Source: an uncultured Clostridia bacterium | Lineage (GTDB): Bacteria; Bacillota; Clostridia; Christensenellales; Borkfalkiaceae | Assembly: GCA_944342055.1 (NCBI GenBank) | Contig: CALVME010000040.1 | Location: 1-53,847, forward strand | DNA length: 53,847 nucleotides | Direction: 5' to 3' | Notes under the pieces: generated by a model | Databases searched by the model: none | Told to the model about the DNA's origin: nothing | What the model saw: the letters and a program-made list of their open reading frames with translations, nothing else | Program-made: the position numbers and the translations under genes | Shown here: in pieces, positions 1 to 10,980 of the stretch | Position numbering within the stretch: position 1 is the stretch's first letter | How the letters are laid out: every line of letters begins with the position of its first letter

Positions 1-694
1 AGGCATACGCGACGGGAGAGGGATTCATGCCGCGGATGAGCCGCACGATGTGCGCGGCGGGCGCGGAGAAATCCACCTTCGCCGCTTCCCGCGTGATCTT
101 TTTCACGAGCGAAATTTCTCCGCTCTGCGGCGTAAGTTCGGCTTCTCCCCGCTCCAGAAGCGCCAGCGCCTCCGCGATGCATTCGCCGCCGAGCGCGGCG
201 AGCCGCTCCGAGAGTTCCCCGGCCGTGTCTTCGCCGACAGAAAGGGAACGCTGCAACAGAATATCCCCCGTATCCAGACCGAGCTCCGTCTTCATGACGG
301 TGATCCCCGTCGTCTCGTCCCCGTTGAGCACCGCCCACTGAATGGGAGAAGCCCCGCGGTATTTCGGAAGAAGGGAAGCATGTACGTTGTACACGCCGAG
401 CGGGAAAGAATCAAGCACGTCCTCCGTCAGTATCTGCCCGTAAGCGCAGGTCACCATCACATCGGCGCCAAGAGCGCGCAGTTTTTCGGTTTCCAGGCGG
501 ATCTTTTCGGGCTGCAACACGGTAAGAGCGTGCGCGAGCGCCGCCTCTTTGACGGGCGGAGGCGTCAATACCCCCTTTCTGCCCTGAGGGGCGTCGGGCT
601 GCGTGACCACGCCGACCACTTCATGCCCCGCGGCGAGGATCGCCTCCAGAGAGGGTACCGCAAACGCAGGGGTACCTGCAAACACTACTTTCAT
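1..694 (-). CDS. fmt: Methionyl-tRNA formyltransferase, C-terminus cut off by window edge
   Basis: Adds the formyl group from 10-formyl-tetrahydrofolate to initiator Met-tRNA in the cytoplasm. Reading the minus strand from the ATG at 694 gives MKVVFAGTPAFAVPSLEAIL, the usual Fmt N-terminus. Further on are TQPDAPQGRK and the folate-binding and catalytic block HASLLPKYRGASPIQWAV. The sequence then continues through GITVMKTELGLDTGDILL, typical of the formyltransferase domain. About 231 of roughly 310 residues are present; the rest of the C-terminal tRNA-binding domain lies outside the window. Its ATG overlaps the def stop codon (ATGA, 691-694), so the two are translationally coupled, as in many bacteria. 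Expression should come from the upstream yicC operon promoter. Confidence 0.96.
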   Translation of the reverse strand, partial: MKVVFAGTPAFAVPSLEAILAAGHEVVGVVTQPDAPQGRKGVLTPPPVKEAALAHALTVLQPEKIRLETEKLRALGADVMVTCAYGQILTEDVLDSFPLGVYNVHASLLPKYRGASPIQWAVLNGDETTGITVMKTELGLDTGDILLQRSLSVGEDTAGELSERLAALGGECIAEALALLERGEAELTPQSGEISLVKKITREAAKVDFSAPAAHIVRLIRGMNPSPVAYA

Positions 695-1146
695 ATGCCC
701 GAGACGATGTTCGTCGCCTTATCGATGTACAGCACGCCGTCGAGATGGTCGAGCTCGTGACAGAAAGAAAAAAAAAAAAATCCCTTCGCTTCCAGCGTCT
801 GCTTGTTGCCGAAGCGGTCCTGATAGGCGATCTTCACCTTGTACGGGCGGGTCACCGTCCCCTGTTTGCCCTTGACGGACAGACAGCCCTCCGGTCCGAC
901 CTGCTCGCCCTTCTGCGAGAGAAACGTCGGGTTGACGAACTCGAAGAAGCCTTCTTCGACGTCCACGACGACGGCGCGGCGCAAGATGCCGACCTGAGGC
1001 GCGGCGAGCCCCGCCCCCTCCTGCTCGCGGACGGTGTCCTTCATATCGTCCAGAAGCGTCCAGAGTTTTTCGTCAAATTTTTCCACAGGGAAACATTTTT
1101 TTCTCAGCACGTCGTCTCCGACCTGCACCACATTGCGTATTGCCAT
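691..1146 (-). CDS. def: Peptide deformylase
   Basis: Removes the formyl group from nascent proteins; metal-dependent, cytoplasmic. All three family motifs are visible: GAGLAAPQVG (about residues 42-51), PEGCLS with the metal-binding Cys (about 86-91), and CHELDHLDG with the HExxH metal site near the C-terminus. At 151 residues the length is normal. The start ATG at 1146 follows an AAGGAG site. Immediately before HELDH the usual L-A-R-x-I type helix is replaced by FFFFSF, encoded by a run of 13 T residues (768-780 as A on the plus strand). The overall length is preserved, so the reading frame appears right. Identity is firm; the effect of the substituted segment is unknown. Confidence 0.95.
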   Translation of the reverse strand: MAIRNVVQVGDDVLRKKCFPVEKFDEKLWTLLDDMKDTVREQEGAGLAAPQVGILRRAVVVDVEEGFFEFVNPTFLSQKGEQVGPEGCLSVKGKQGTVTRPYKVKIAYQDRFGNKQTLEAKGFFFFSFCHELDHLDGVLYIDKATNIVSGI

Positions 1147-1158
1147 TTTTTCTCCTTG

Positions 1159-3321
1159 TCAAGACAGATTGTTCGGATTTTCTTCGACGTACACGAGCAC
1201 GTTTCTGGTCTTCACCGAACAGATATCGTAAATTGCGGACAAAAGGGCGTCGCCCTTCAGCCGCATGAGCACTTGGTACCGATATTGATTCTGAATGCGG
1301 CGGATGGGAGACTTCATCTTGTTGAAAAAGAGGAATTCCTCCCTGTGCGCCTTTGCGAGCGCTTCCAGCGGATAATACACCTTTTTCAGGGCTTCGATCG
1401 CCTCTTCCTCCTTCTCGCCCGTCACCATGACGCGCACGATCTTCGCAAAGGGCGGAAAATGCGTTGCCTTGCGGAGGGACGATTCGTACTCGAAAAATCC
1501 CGCATAGTCATAGCGCACCGCATAGCGCAGGACGTTGTTTTCGGGGGAATACGTCTGCAAGACCACCTTGCCCGCCTCCTGCGCCCTGCCGCTTCTTCCC
1601 GCGACCTGCGTGACGAGCTGAAAGGTGCGTTCCCCGCTCCGATAATCCGAAAAATGCAGGCTCATGTCCGCGTCGAGAATGCCGACGAGCGTCACTTCTG
1701 GAAAGTCGTGTCCCTTGGCGATCATCTGCGTGCCGACGAGAATGTCCGCCTCGTGCGAGGCAAACGCGCGTAATATCTTATAATGTCCCTCTTTTCCGCT
1801 CGTCGTATCGTTGTCCATGCGCAAAATCCTTGCGCTCGGATAGAGTTTTCTCAGCTCCGAGACGACGCGCTGCGTCCCCGTGCCGCCGTAGCGGATGCGC
1901 ACGCCGCCGCAGTTGGGGCAGGCGGTCAGCATTTTGTATTTCGCGCCGCAGTAGTGACACTTCAAGCAATCCTCTTCGCTGTGATAGGTCAGAGACACGT
2001 CGCAGGACTCGCACTGCGCGACGTATCCGCACTCCTGACAGACGACCGTGCTCGAATATCCCCTGCGGTTGAGAAAGAGCATCGCCTGCCGCTTCTCCGC
2101 GAGACAGCGGGTGAGTTCCTCCTTCAGCCGCGAGGAAAAGGCGGAGGGATTGCCGTGTCTGACTTCTTCGCGCATGTCCGCGATGATGATGTCGGGCATG
2201 GGTTTGCTGTTGATGCGGTTTTTGAGAGAGATCAGATTGCTTCTGCCCTCTCTGGCGTCGAGATAGGTCTCGACGGAGGGCGTGGCGCTTCCGAGCACCA
2301 ACTTGCAGCTATGGTACGTTGCGCGCCGCAATGCGACGTCGTATGTCCGATAGCGCGGCGTCGATTCGCTCGTGTAGCTCGCGTCGTGTTCCTCGTCGAT
2401 GACGATCACGCCGATCCGATCGACAGGCGCGAAAATCGCACTCCGCGCGCCGACCGCGACGCGCGCCTCTCCCGTTCGGAGCCGCCACCATTCGTCGAAG
2501 CGCTCCCCGTACGAGAGCCCGCTGTGCAGGATCGCGACGGCGGAGCCGAATCTGGCGCGAAGCTGGGAAAGCATCTGCGGCGTGAGGGAGATTTCGGGGA
2601 CGAGGAAGATCGCGCTCTTGTCCTGTTCCAGCGCCTCCGCGATGAGGGTGAGATAGATCTCCGTCTTGCCGCTGCCCGTCACGCCGTGCAACAGCTGTAC
2701 CGTCTGCGAAGAAGCGCGTATGCTCTCGACAGCCGCCCTCTGTTCCTGCGTCAGCGTATGCGGCGTATCGCTTCCCGCGATGCCCTCGTACGGGCTGCGG
2801 CGCACCTGCTCGCGCGTGATCTCCACCGCGCCCTTTCCCGCGAGCGCCTTGATCGCCGCCGCGCCGAACATTTCGTCGAGAATCCTGCCTTCCGCCTTTT
2901 TGTGTTCTTTGAGATAGGAGAGCGCCGCCGCCTGCTTCTTTGCGCGGGAAGTGTCTGCGTCCTTGACGAACGCGACATAGCGAAGGTATCTCTCCTTTAC
3001 CTTGCCCGTCCGCATTTCGGCGGGCAAAAACAGCCGAAGCACGAGCGCCTTCGGACAGCGATAGCGCTTAGCGAGCGCGTCGGTGAGCGCGAGGCACTCC
3101 TCGTTCAGCGCGGGGAGCTCGTCATACACCTTCGAAATGCGTCTGAGCTTCTGCTCGGGATATTCGCTCCGCTCCTTGCAAGCCATGACGAATCCCGCCG
3201 TATGGGTGTTGCCGAAGGGGACGACGACCCGCGACCCGGGTTTTACCCCTTCGTCGCACACATAATCAAAAATTCTGTCCACTTCGCTGCTCGCAATGTC
3301 TACGATGACTTCCGCTATCAT
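1159..3321 (-). CDS. priA: Primosomal replication restart helicase PriA
   Basis: 3'-5' DNA helicase that recognises stalled forks and loads the replicative helicase. The 720-residue protein has the Walker A motif GVTGSGKTE, the DEEHD Walker B box followed by YRTYDVALRR, and motif SATPS. A cysteine-rich insert binds zinc (CQECGYVAQCESC, CLKCHYCG, CPNCGG). It is followed by GGTGTQRV and the helicase motifs GTQMIAKGHDFP and QVAGRSGRA. The ATG at 3321 was chosen because it gives the normal MIAEVIVDIA start, with an AGGG-type ribosome site just upstream; an upstream in-frame start at 3354 would add 11 atypical residues. It lies 12 bases before def in the operon and 58 bases after rpoZ. Confidence 0.97.
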   Translation of the reverse strand: MIAEVIVDIASSEVDRIFDYVCDEGVKPGSRVVVPFGNTHTAGFVMACKERSEYPEQKLRRISKVYDELPALNEECLALTDALAKRYRCPKALVLRLFLPAEMRTGKVKERYLRYVAFVKDADTSRAKKQAAALSYLKEHKKAEGRILDEMFGAAAIKALAGKGAVEITREQVRRSPYEGIAGSDTPHTLTQEQRAAVESIRASSQTVQLLHGVTGSGKTEIYLTLIAEALEQDKSAIFLVPEISLTPQMLSQLRARFGSAVAILHSGLSYGERFDEWWRLRTGEARVAVGARSAIFAPVDRIGVIVIDEEHDASYTSESTPRYRTYDVALRRATYHSCKLVLGSATPSVETYLDAREGRSNLISLKNRINSKPMPDIIIADMREEVRHGNPSAFSSRLKEELTRCLAEKRQAMLFLNRRGYSSTVVCQECGYVAQCESCDVSLTYHSEEDCLKCHYCGAKYKMLTACPNCGGVRIRYGGTGTQRVVSELRKLYPSARILRMDNDTTSGKEGHYKILRAFASHEADILVGTQMIAKGHDFPEVTLVGILDADMSLHFSDYRSGERTFQLVTQVAGRSGRAQEAGKVVLQTYSPENNVLRYAVRYDYAGFFEYESSLRKATHFPPFAKIVRVMVTGEKEEEAIEALKKVYYPLEALAKAHREEFLFFNKMKSPIRRIQNQYRYQVLMRLKGDALLSAIYDICSVKTRNVLVYVEENPNNLS

Positions 3322-3342
3322 GCACCCTCGCTCCGCCCGCTT

Positions 3343-3375
3343 AAAAAGCGACAAAACGGCATTTTTCTGCCGTTT
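3343..3375 (-). terminator. Possible attenuator between rpoZ and priA
   Basis: The minus-strand transcript contains AAACGGCA, a 6-base loop and TGCCGTTT (3354-3375), then TTTTGTCGCTTTTT. The 8-bp stem with a broken U-run just after the rpoZ stop suggests partial termination that lowers priA, def and fmt relative to rpoZ and gmk. Confidence 0.45.
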
Positions 3376-3379
3376 GCCG

Positions 3380-3601
3380 TCAATCCTTCGTATAGCTTAC
3401 TTTTCCGGACTCGATCTCCAGGCACGCCTCGGTGATCTCCTTGTTCTTGTCGGGACACTCGAAAAGTCCCTGCCCGTGCAAATTATCGATGATCTGGCGC
3501 GTGCGTTTTGCCACTACCACGCAGAGTGCATAGCGGCTGACCGGCTCCTCCTGCGAGCCGAGTTTACGGATCAAACTGTCTACCGTGGGCTGATTGATCA
3601 T
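3380..3601 (-). CDS. rpoZ: RNA polymerase omega subunit
   Basis: Small subunit that helps assemble and stabilise RNA polymerase by clamping the beta-prime subunit. The 73-residue product starts MINQPTVDSLIRKLGSQEEP and contains SRYALCVVVAKRTRQI, the conserved omega core with the Arg-Tyr-Xaa-Leu and ALA/V-KR-AR-type helix. Position confirms it: it follows gmk by 6 bases, and yicC-gmk-rpoZ-priA is a standard Firmicute gene order. The start ATG at 3601 has a clear GGAGGT site 8 bases upstream. The length is typical for Gram-positive omega. The short C-terminal tail after residue 55 is rich in E, K and S and probably disordered. Confidence 0.93.
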   Translation of the reverse strand: MINQPTVDSLIRKLGSQEEPVSRYALCVVVAKRTRQIIDNLHGQGLFECPDKNKEITEACLEIESGKVSYTKD

Positions 3602-3607
3602 TCTTGT

Positions 3608-4168
3608 TTACCTCCGTATCGTGATTTCACTGCGTATGATTTTCAACAACTTGGAATACGCCTGTTCAAGGTCGTCGTTCACGACCACTTCGTCGTATCT
3701 GTCCCGAAAGGACAGCTCGTATTCGACGCGGGCGAGCCGCTTTTGCAGCGTCTCCTCGGTCTCCGAATTTCTGCCGATCAGACGGTTCTTCAGCGCCTCG
3801 AGAGAGGGCGGCACGACCATGATCGTCAGCAAAGACGGATATTTTTCTTTGACCGCCATCACGCCGTTCACTTCGATCTCCAGAATGACGTTCTTGCTTT
3901 GCAGCGTCTCGAAGACGAAATCCTTCGGCGTGCCGTAATAGTTGTCGAAATGTTTGTCATATTCCAAAAAGCCGTCCTCGCCGATCTTCTGCAAGAAGGC
4001 TTCCTTGGTCAAAAAGAAATAATGTACCCCGTCGATCTCGCCTTCGCGGGGCGCGCGCGTCGTGCAGGACACCGAAGCGACGATGTCTTCGTTGCGCTCC
4101 GTGAGCATCTGCACCAACGTACCCTTTCCCACCCCTGCGGGACCTGAAATCGCTATGAGTTTTTTCAT
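3608..4168 (-). CDS. gmk: Guanylate kinase
   Basis: Phosphorylates GMP to GDP with ATP, feeding GTP, dGTP and nucleotide second messengers. The P-loop GPAGVGKGT sits at residues 9-17. The GMP-binding part includes SVSCTTRAPREGEIDGVHYF (about 33-52), with the Arg and Tyr contacts, and ILEIEVNGV, the segment that usually reads LDIDVQG. The lid and C-terminal segment RLIGRNSETEETLQKRL follow. 186 residues is a little shorter than the usual 190-210, but no motif is missing. The ATG at 4168 overlaps nothing; its GGAGTGA site lies in the last codons of yicC, 3 bases upstream. The remA (DUF370) gene usually found between yicC and gmk in Bacilli is absent here. Confidence 0.97.
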   Translation of the reverse strand: MKKLIAISGPAGVGKGTLVQMLTERNEDIVASVSCTTRAPREGEIDGVHYFFLTKEAFLQKIGEDGFLEYDKHFDNYYGTPKDFVFETLQSKNVILEIEVNGVMAVKEKYPSLLTIMVVPPSLEALKNRLIGRNSETEETLQKRLARVEYELSFRDRYDEVVVNDDLEQAYSKLLKIIRSEITIRR

Positions 4169-4171
4169 TCG

Positions 4172-5047
4172 TCACTCCAAATTCTGTATCTGTTCGCGCA
4201 CCTTTTCGATCTCGTTCTTGAGGGAAAGCCCGCACTCGGTCACAATGAGATCGTTGCTCTTGGAACAGATCGTATTGACTTCGCGGTTGAATTCCTGTAC
4301 CAAGAAGTCGAGTTTTCTGCCGACGGGGTGGGTATTTGCAATCGCGTAAAACTGTTCGATGTGCGAAGAGAGCCGCGTGAGCTCCTCGTCGATGTTGCAT
4401 TTGTCGGTAAAGACCGCAACTTCCGTCAAGAGCCTGCTCTCGTCGATCTCCGTCCCCGCAAGAAACTGTCTGACCCGTTCGGTCATCTTCTTCGCGTAAT
4501 TTTCCGCGACGAGCGGCGCGCGCTCCCTGATTTTTTCCACCAAGGAAGCGATGGTCCCCATGCGCGCGCACAGATCTTCTCGCAGTTTTTCGCCCTCTCT
4601 GAGGCGCATCTCGTTGAGCCCCGCAAGCGCAAGATCGAGCGCGGACAAAAGCGCGGCGAGCACGTCGCCGTCCGCCGTGGGGCATTCTTCCGTTTTGAGG
4701 ACGTCGGGACATTTCATGAGCGCGAGGACGGTCAGATCGTCCTCCAGGAGAGGAAACGCCTCTTTCAGCGTCTGCGCCGCCTCGACGTAGGCGCGGGCGG
4801 TCTCCGTATCCGCGGAAAGCATGACGCGCTCCTTGCGGCGGTCGGTAAACGACACGAACACGTCGACGTGTCCCCGCGTCAATTTCTCCTTCACGGCGCC
4901 GCGGACGCGGTCTTCGTACGCAAGAAAGAGCTTCGGAGCCTTGACGGAGACGTCGAGGTATCGGTTGTTCACCGATTTGACTTCCACCGTCAGATCAAAC
5001 GCTTCGCTCTTCCATTCTCCCTTGCCGTAGCCTGTCATGCTGTACAT
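4172..5047 (-). CDS. yicC: YicC/YloC family endoribonuclease
   Basis: Member of the YicC family, shown in other bacteria to be an endoribonuclease involved in RNA turnover. The N-terminus MYSMTGYGKGEW is the family hallmark (MxRSMTGFGxG), followed by VEVKSVNNRYLDVSVKAP. The C-terminal part carries RLSSHIEQF and GRKLDFLVQEFNREVNTICS with the terminal acidic and Lys residues typical of the domain. The start at 5047 was chosen over an upstream ATG at 5068 because it matches the family N-terminus and has an AGAGGTG site 8 bases before it. It is the first gene of a six-gene operon ending in fmt, driven by the promoter at 5102-5130. 291 residues is the normal length. Confidence 0.93.
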   Translation of the reverse strand: MYSMTGYGKGEWKSEAFDLTVEVKSVNNRYLDVSVKAPKLFLAYEDRVRGAVKEKLTRGHVDVFVSFTDRRKERVMLSADTETARAYVEAAQTLKEAFPLLEDDLTVLALMKCPDVLKTEECPTADGDVLAALLSALDLALAGLNEMRLREGEKLREDLCARMGTIASLVEKIRERAPLVAENYAKKMTERVRQFLAGTEIDESRLLTEVAVFTDKCNIDEELTRLSSHIEQFYAIANTHPVGRKLDFLVQEFNREVNTICSKSNDLIVTECGLSLKNEIEKVREQIQNLE

Positions 5048-5101
5048 ACTTTTCACCTCTGTCCGCAAAGGGTACAGTCCCGTATCTTAATGTTCCGTCT
5101 T

Positions 5102-5130
5102 ATTGTAGCACATTGCGGCGCATTTTTCAA
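5102..5130 (-). promoter_or_regulatory. Sigma-A promoter of the yicC operon
   Basis: Minus strand reads TTGAAA, 17 bases, TACAAT. It lies between the ligA stop and the yicC start and leaves a leader of roughly 50 bases before the ATG. It separates the yicC to fmt unit from the pcrA-ligA unit. Confidence 0.8.
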
Positions 5131-5144
5131 GTGTTTTTCCAAAC

Positions 5145-9342
<4,198 letters not shown>

Positions 9343-9348
9343 GGGTGT

Positions 9349-9377
9349 ATTATATCACAGCGGCGAAAAAACTTCAA
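9349..9377 (-). promoter_or_regulatory. Promoter of pcrA-ligA, predicts leaderless mRNA
   Basis: Minus strand: TTGAAG, 17 bases ending in TGA, then TATAAT (extended -10), then six bases and the pcrA ATG. Transcription starting about 7 bases after the -10 would begin at or next to the A of ATG. The -35 box overlaps the stop codon of the upstream 136-residue gene. Confidence 0.82.
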
Positions 9378-9784
9378 GAATTTCCGGGGTGCTTTTCCTG
9401 CTTTGCGACGTCAAACTCGCATTCCTTTTTGAAGCGCTCCAGCGCCTTGAGATAGCGCTCCGAAAGCTGAAGCGTATAACGCTGCTGCTCCTCATAAGAG
9501 AGCGTGGCGTAATAATCCTTGTCCGTCAGCCTGCCGAGCGCGTCGGAGACCTCCCCTTCGGACAGAAGGAGCCCCTTGACCCGCTCGTAAAACTCATCCT
9601 CTTTCTCTCCTTTGACGCGGCTTGCGACCTTCCCCGTCAGATAACGCTCCGCGCGGCTCTCGTTGAGTCCCTGTTCCTTCACAAACTCCAGATGCCTGTC
9701 CCTTTCCTCCCGATAGTTCTGCCAAAAACCCTGCTTCATCCTTTGTTTTGCGTCTTTCGCGATGCTCTTTAAGCTGCGTTCCAT
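9374..9784 (-). CDS. Conserved-looking small cytoplasmic protein of unknown function
   Basis: I do not recognise this 136-residue protein. It is highly charged, with no signal peptide or membrane segment, and looks mostly helical. It starts MERSLKSIAKDAKQRMKQGF and has runs such as YREERDRHLEFVKEQGLNES and LSYEEQQRYTLQLSERYLKA, which could form coiled coils or RNA- or protein-binding helices. The ATG at 9784 was chosen because a strong GGAGGG site lies 8 bases upstream; an alternative start at 9841 falls inside the rpsU terminator. It follows rpsU beyond an intrinsic terminator, so it may be expressed by read-through, perhaps with a growth-linked role. Its end overlaps the pcrA -35 box. Confidence 0.7.
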   Translation of the reverse strand: MERSLKSIAKDAKQRMKQGFWQNYREERDRHLEFVKEQGLNESRAERYLTGKVASRVKGEKEDEFYERVKGLLLSEGEVSDALGRLTDKDYYATLSYEEQQRYTLQLSERYLKALERFKKECEFDVAKQEKHPGNS

Positions 9785-9820
9785 ACCCTGTTTCCCTCCA
9801 AAAAGGCGACAAAATTCGAC

Positions 9821-9851
9821 AAAAGAAAAGTCCGAACGCACGTTCGGACTT
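9821..9851 (-). terminator. Intrinsic terminator after rpsU
   Basis: Perfect 11-bp inverted repeat AAGTCCGAACG with a 2-base centre (9828-9851). On the minus strand it is followed by TTTTCTTTTG. It begins 4 bases after the rpsU stop codon. Confidence 0.8.
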
Positions 9852-9855
9852 CGCT

Positions 9856-10032
9856 TCAGGACTTATTTCTCTTTCTTGCGGCTTCGGACTTCTTCTTCTT
9901 TTTTACGGAAGGTTTCTCGTAAAACTCTTTCTTTCTCAAATCGCCGATGATGCCGTCGCGGGAGCACTTTCTCTTAAAACGTCTGAGTGCGCTCTCTACG
10001 TTCTCGTTTTCTCCGACCTTAATCGTAGACAT
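9856..10032 (-). CDS. rpsU: Ribosomal protein S21
   Basis: Small-subunit ribosomal protein that helps base-pairing between mRNA and the 3' end of 16S rRNA at initiation. The minus strand encodes 58 residues starting [20 protein letters not shown], then [20 protein letters not shown] and a tail rich in Lys and Arg ([15 protein letters not shown]). This is the complete S21 pattern, including the conserved RFKR and EFYEKPS blocks. The ATG at 10032 has an AGGAGGG site. It is a single-gene unit with a perfect consensus promoter upstream and an intrinsic terminator downstream, fitting high, growth-linked expression. Confidence 0.97.
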   Translation of the reverse strand: MSTIKVGENENVESALRRFKRKCSRDGIIGDLRKKEFYEKPSVKKKKKSEAARKRNKS

Positions 10033-10086
10033 ACCTTTTCAACCCTCCTTCGCCGACGCAGTTATTCTTCTTTCAAAGTCTCGGAT

Positions 10087-10115
10087 ATTATAGCAAAGAA
10101 GCGGCGCGCTGTCAA
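10087..10115 (-). promoter_or_regulatory. Consensus sigma-A promoter of rpsU
   Basis: Minus strand: TTGACA, exactly 17 bases, TATAAT; a full match to the housekeeping consensus. The leader of about 45 bases carries the AGGAGGG ribosome site. Confidence 0.93.
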
Positions 10116-10146
10116 CGATTTGCCCCTCTCTTTCGCAAAAAAATTT

Positions 10147-10935
10147 TCAAATCAGAGAGCGGAGATACGCCTCCGCCTCAGTAAGCTCGGAGAGCTCTTG
10201 ATAGTCCCCCGAATACGGTTCGATCAGGAGCGGACCGTCGAACCCTTCGTCTTTCAGCCGCGCGACGAGCTCCCGAAAGGGAAACTTGCCCTTCCCCGGC
10301 AGGCACATTTTTCCGTCGCCGTCCACGTCCGTGACGTGAACGTGGGCGATGTCGCCCCCCATCTCTCTGAGATACTCTCTCCAATCGAAGCCGGACAGGC
10401 GCGCCTGCTTCAGATCGAGCACGCCCTTCATTCCGGGGCACTGCTCTTTGAGCTTCCGATAGACCCCGGGGCGGTTGTAAAACGCCCATTCCACGTTCTC
10501 CTGACAGAGCGTGACGCCGAACTTTTCGCAAAATTCGCAAAGTTCCGCCGTCAGCCTGCCGACGCGCTCGAAATTGTCGTTTTCGCCCGACCTCGCGGCG
10601 CGCTTGGCGCGGGTGATGCCGTGAAAGGTGTAATATTTTGCCCCCAACAGCGCGGCGGAGCGCATCGTCTGCTCCAAAAAATAATAGGCGTCCATGCGCA
10701 CTTTCGGGTGCGGATTGAAAAACTGCGGCTCGATCTGAGAAGTGAGAATGTGTACGGAATGCACCTCTATCTCCCCCTTTAGCGGCAAAATGCTCCTCGA
10801 AAAGGCGGGATCGTATTCCGAAAAGGAGGTAAAAAACATCTCCGTACACTCGGAGCCGAGCTCTTTGAGAAGAGAAAATGCCTCATCGTTTTCGCGGCGC
10901 AGATAAAAAGCCGCCGTCGAGATTCCCGTTTTCAT
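10147..10935 (-). CDS. Sugar phosphate isomerase/epimerase-like TIM-barrel protein
   Basis: 262-residue protein of the xylose-isomerase-like TIM-barrel superfamily (the AP endonuclease 2 / hexulose-phosphate epimerase fold). Visible strand-end motifs carry likely metal ligands: EVHSVHILTSQ (His), YYTFHGI (His), LCQENVEWAF (Glu), KGVLDLKQAR (Asp), AHVHVTDVDGDGK (His and Asp) and PLLIEPYSG (Glu). These fit the divalent-metal site of the family. Substrate cannot be told from sequence; a sugar or inositol derivative is the usual case, but a nuclease relative is not excluded. The ATG at 10935 has a GGAGG site 7 bases upstream. It follows the ABC transporter gene by 45 bases and could share its transcript. 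Confidence 0.8.
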   Translation of the reverse strand: MKTGISTAAFYLRRENDEAFSLLKELGSECTEMFFTSFSEYDPAFSRSILPLKGEIEVHSVHILTSQIEPQFFNPHPKVRMDAYYFLEQTMRSAALLGAKYYTFHGITRAKRAARSGENDNFERVGRLTAELCEFCEKFGVTLCQENVEWAFYNRPGVYRKLKEQCPGMKGVLDLKQARLSGFDWREYLREMGGDIAHVHVTDVDGDGKMCLPGKGKFPFRELVARLKDEGFDGPLLIEPYSGDYQELSELTEAEAYLRSLI

Positions 10936-10980
10936 AGACGATACCTCCCTATTCCGTTCAACAATCGGGTGCAAAAGGAA

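Noticed and set aside
745..3435. Long plus-strand open frames antisense to def and priA
   Set aside because: They mirror real minus-strand genes, have no ribosome sites and no family motifs; long antisense frames are expected in GC-rich DNA.
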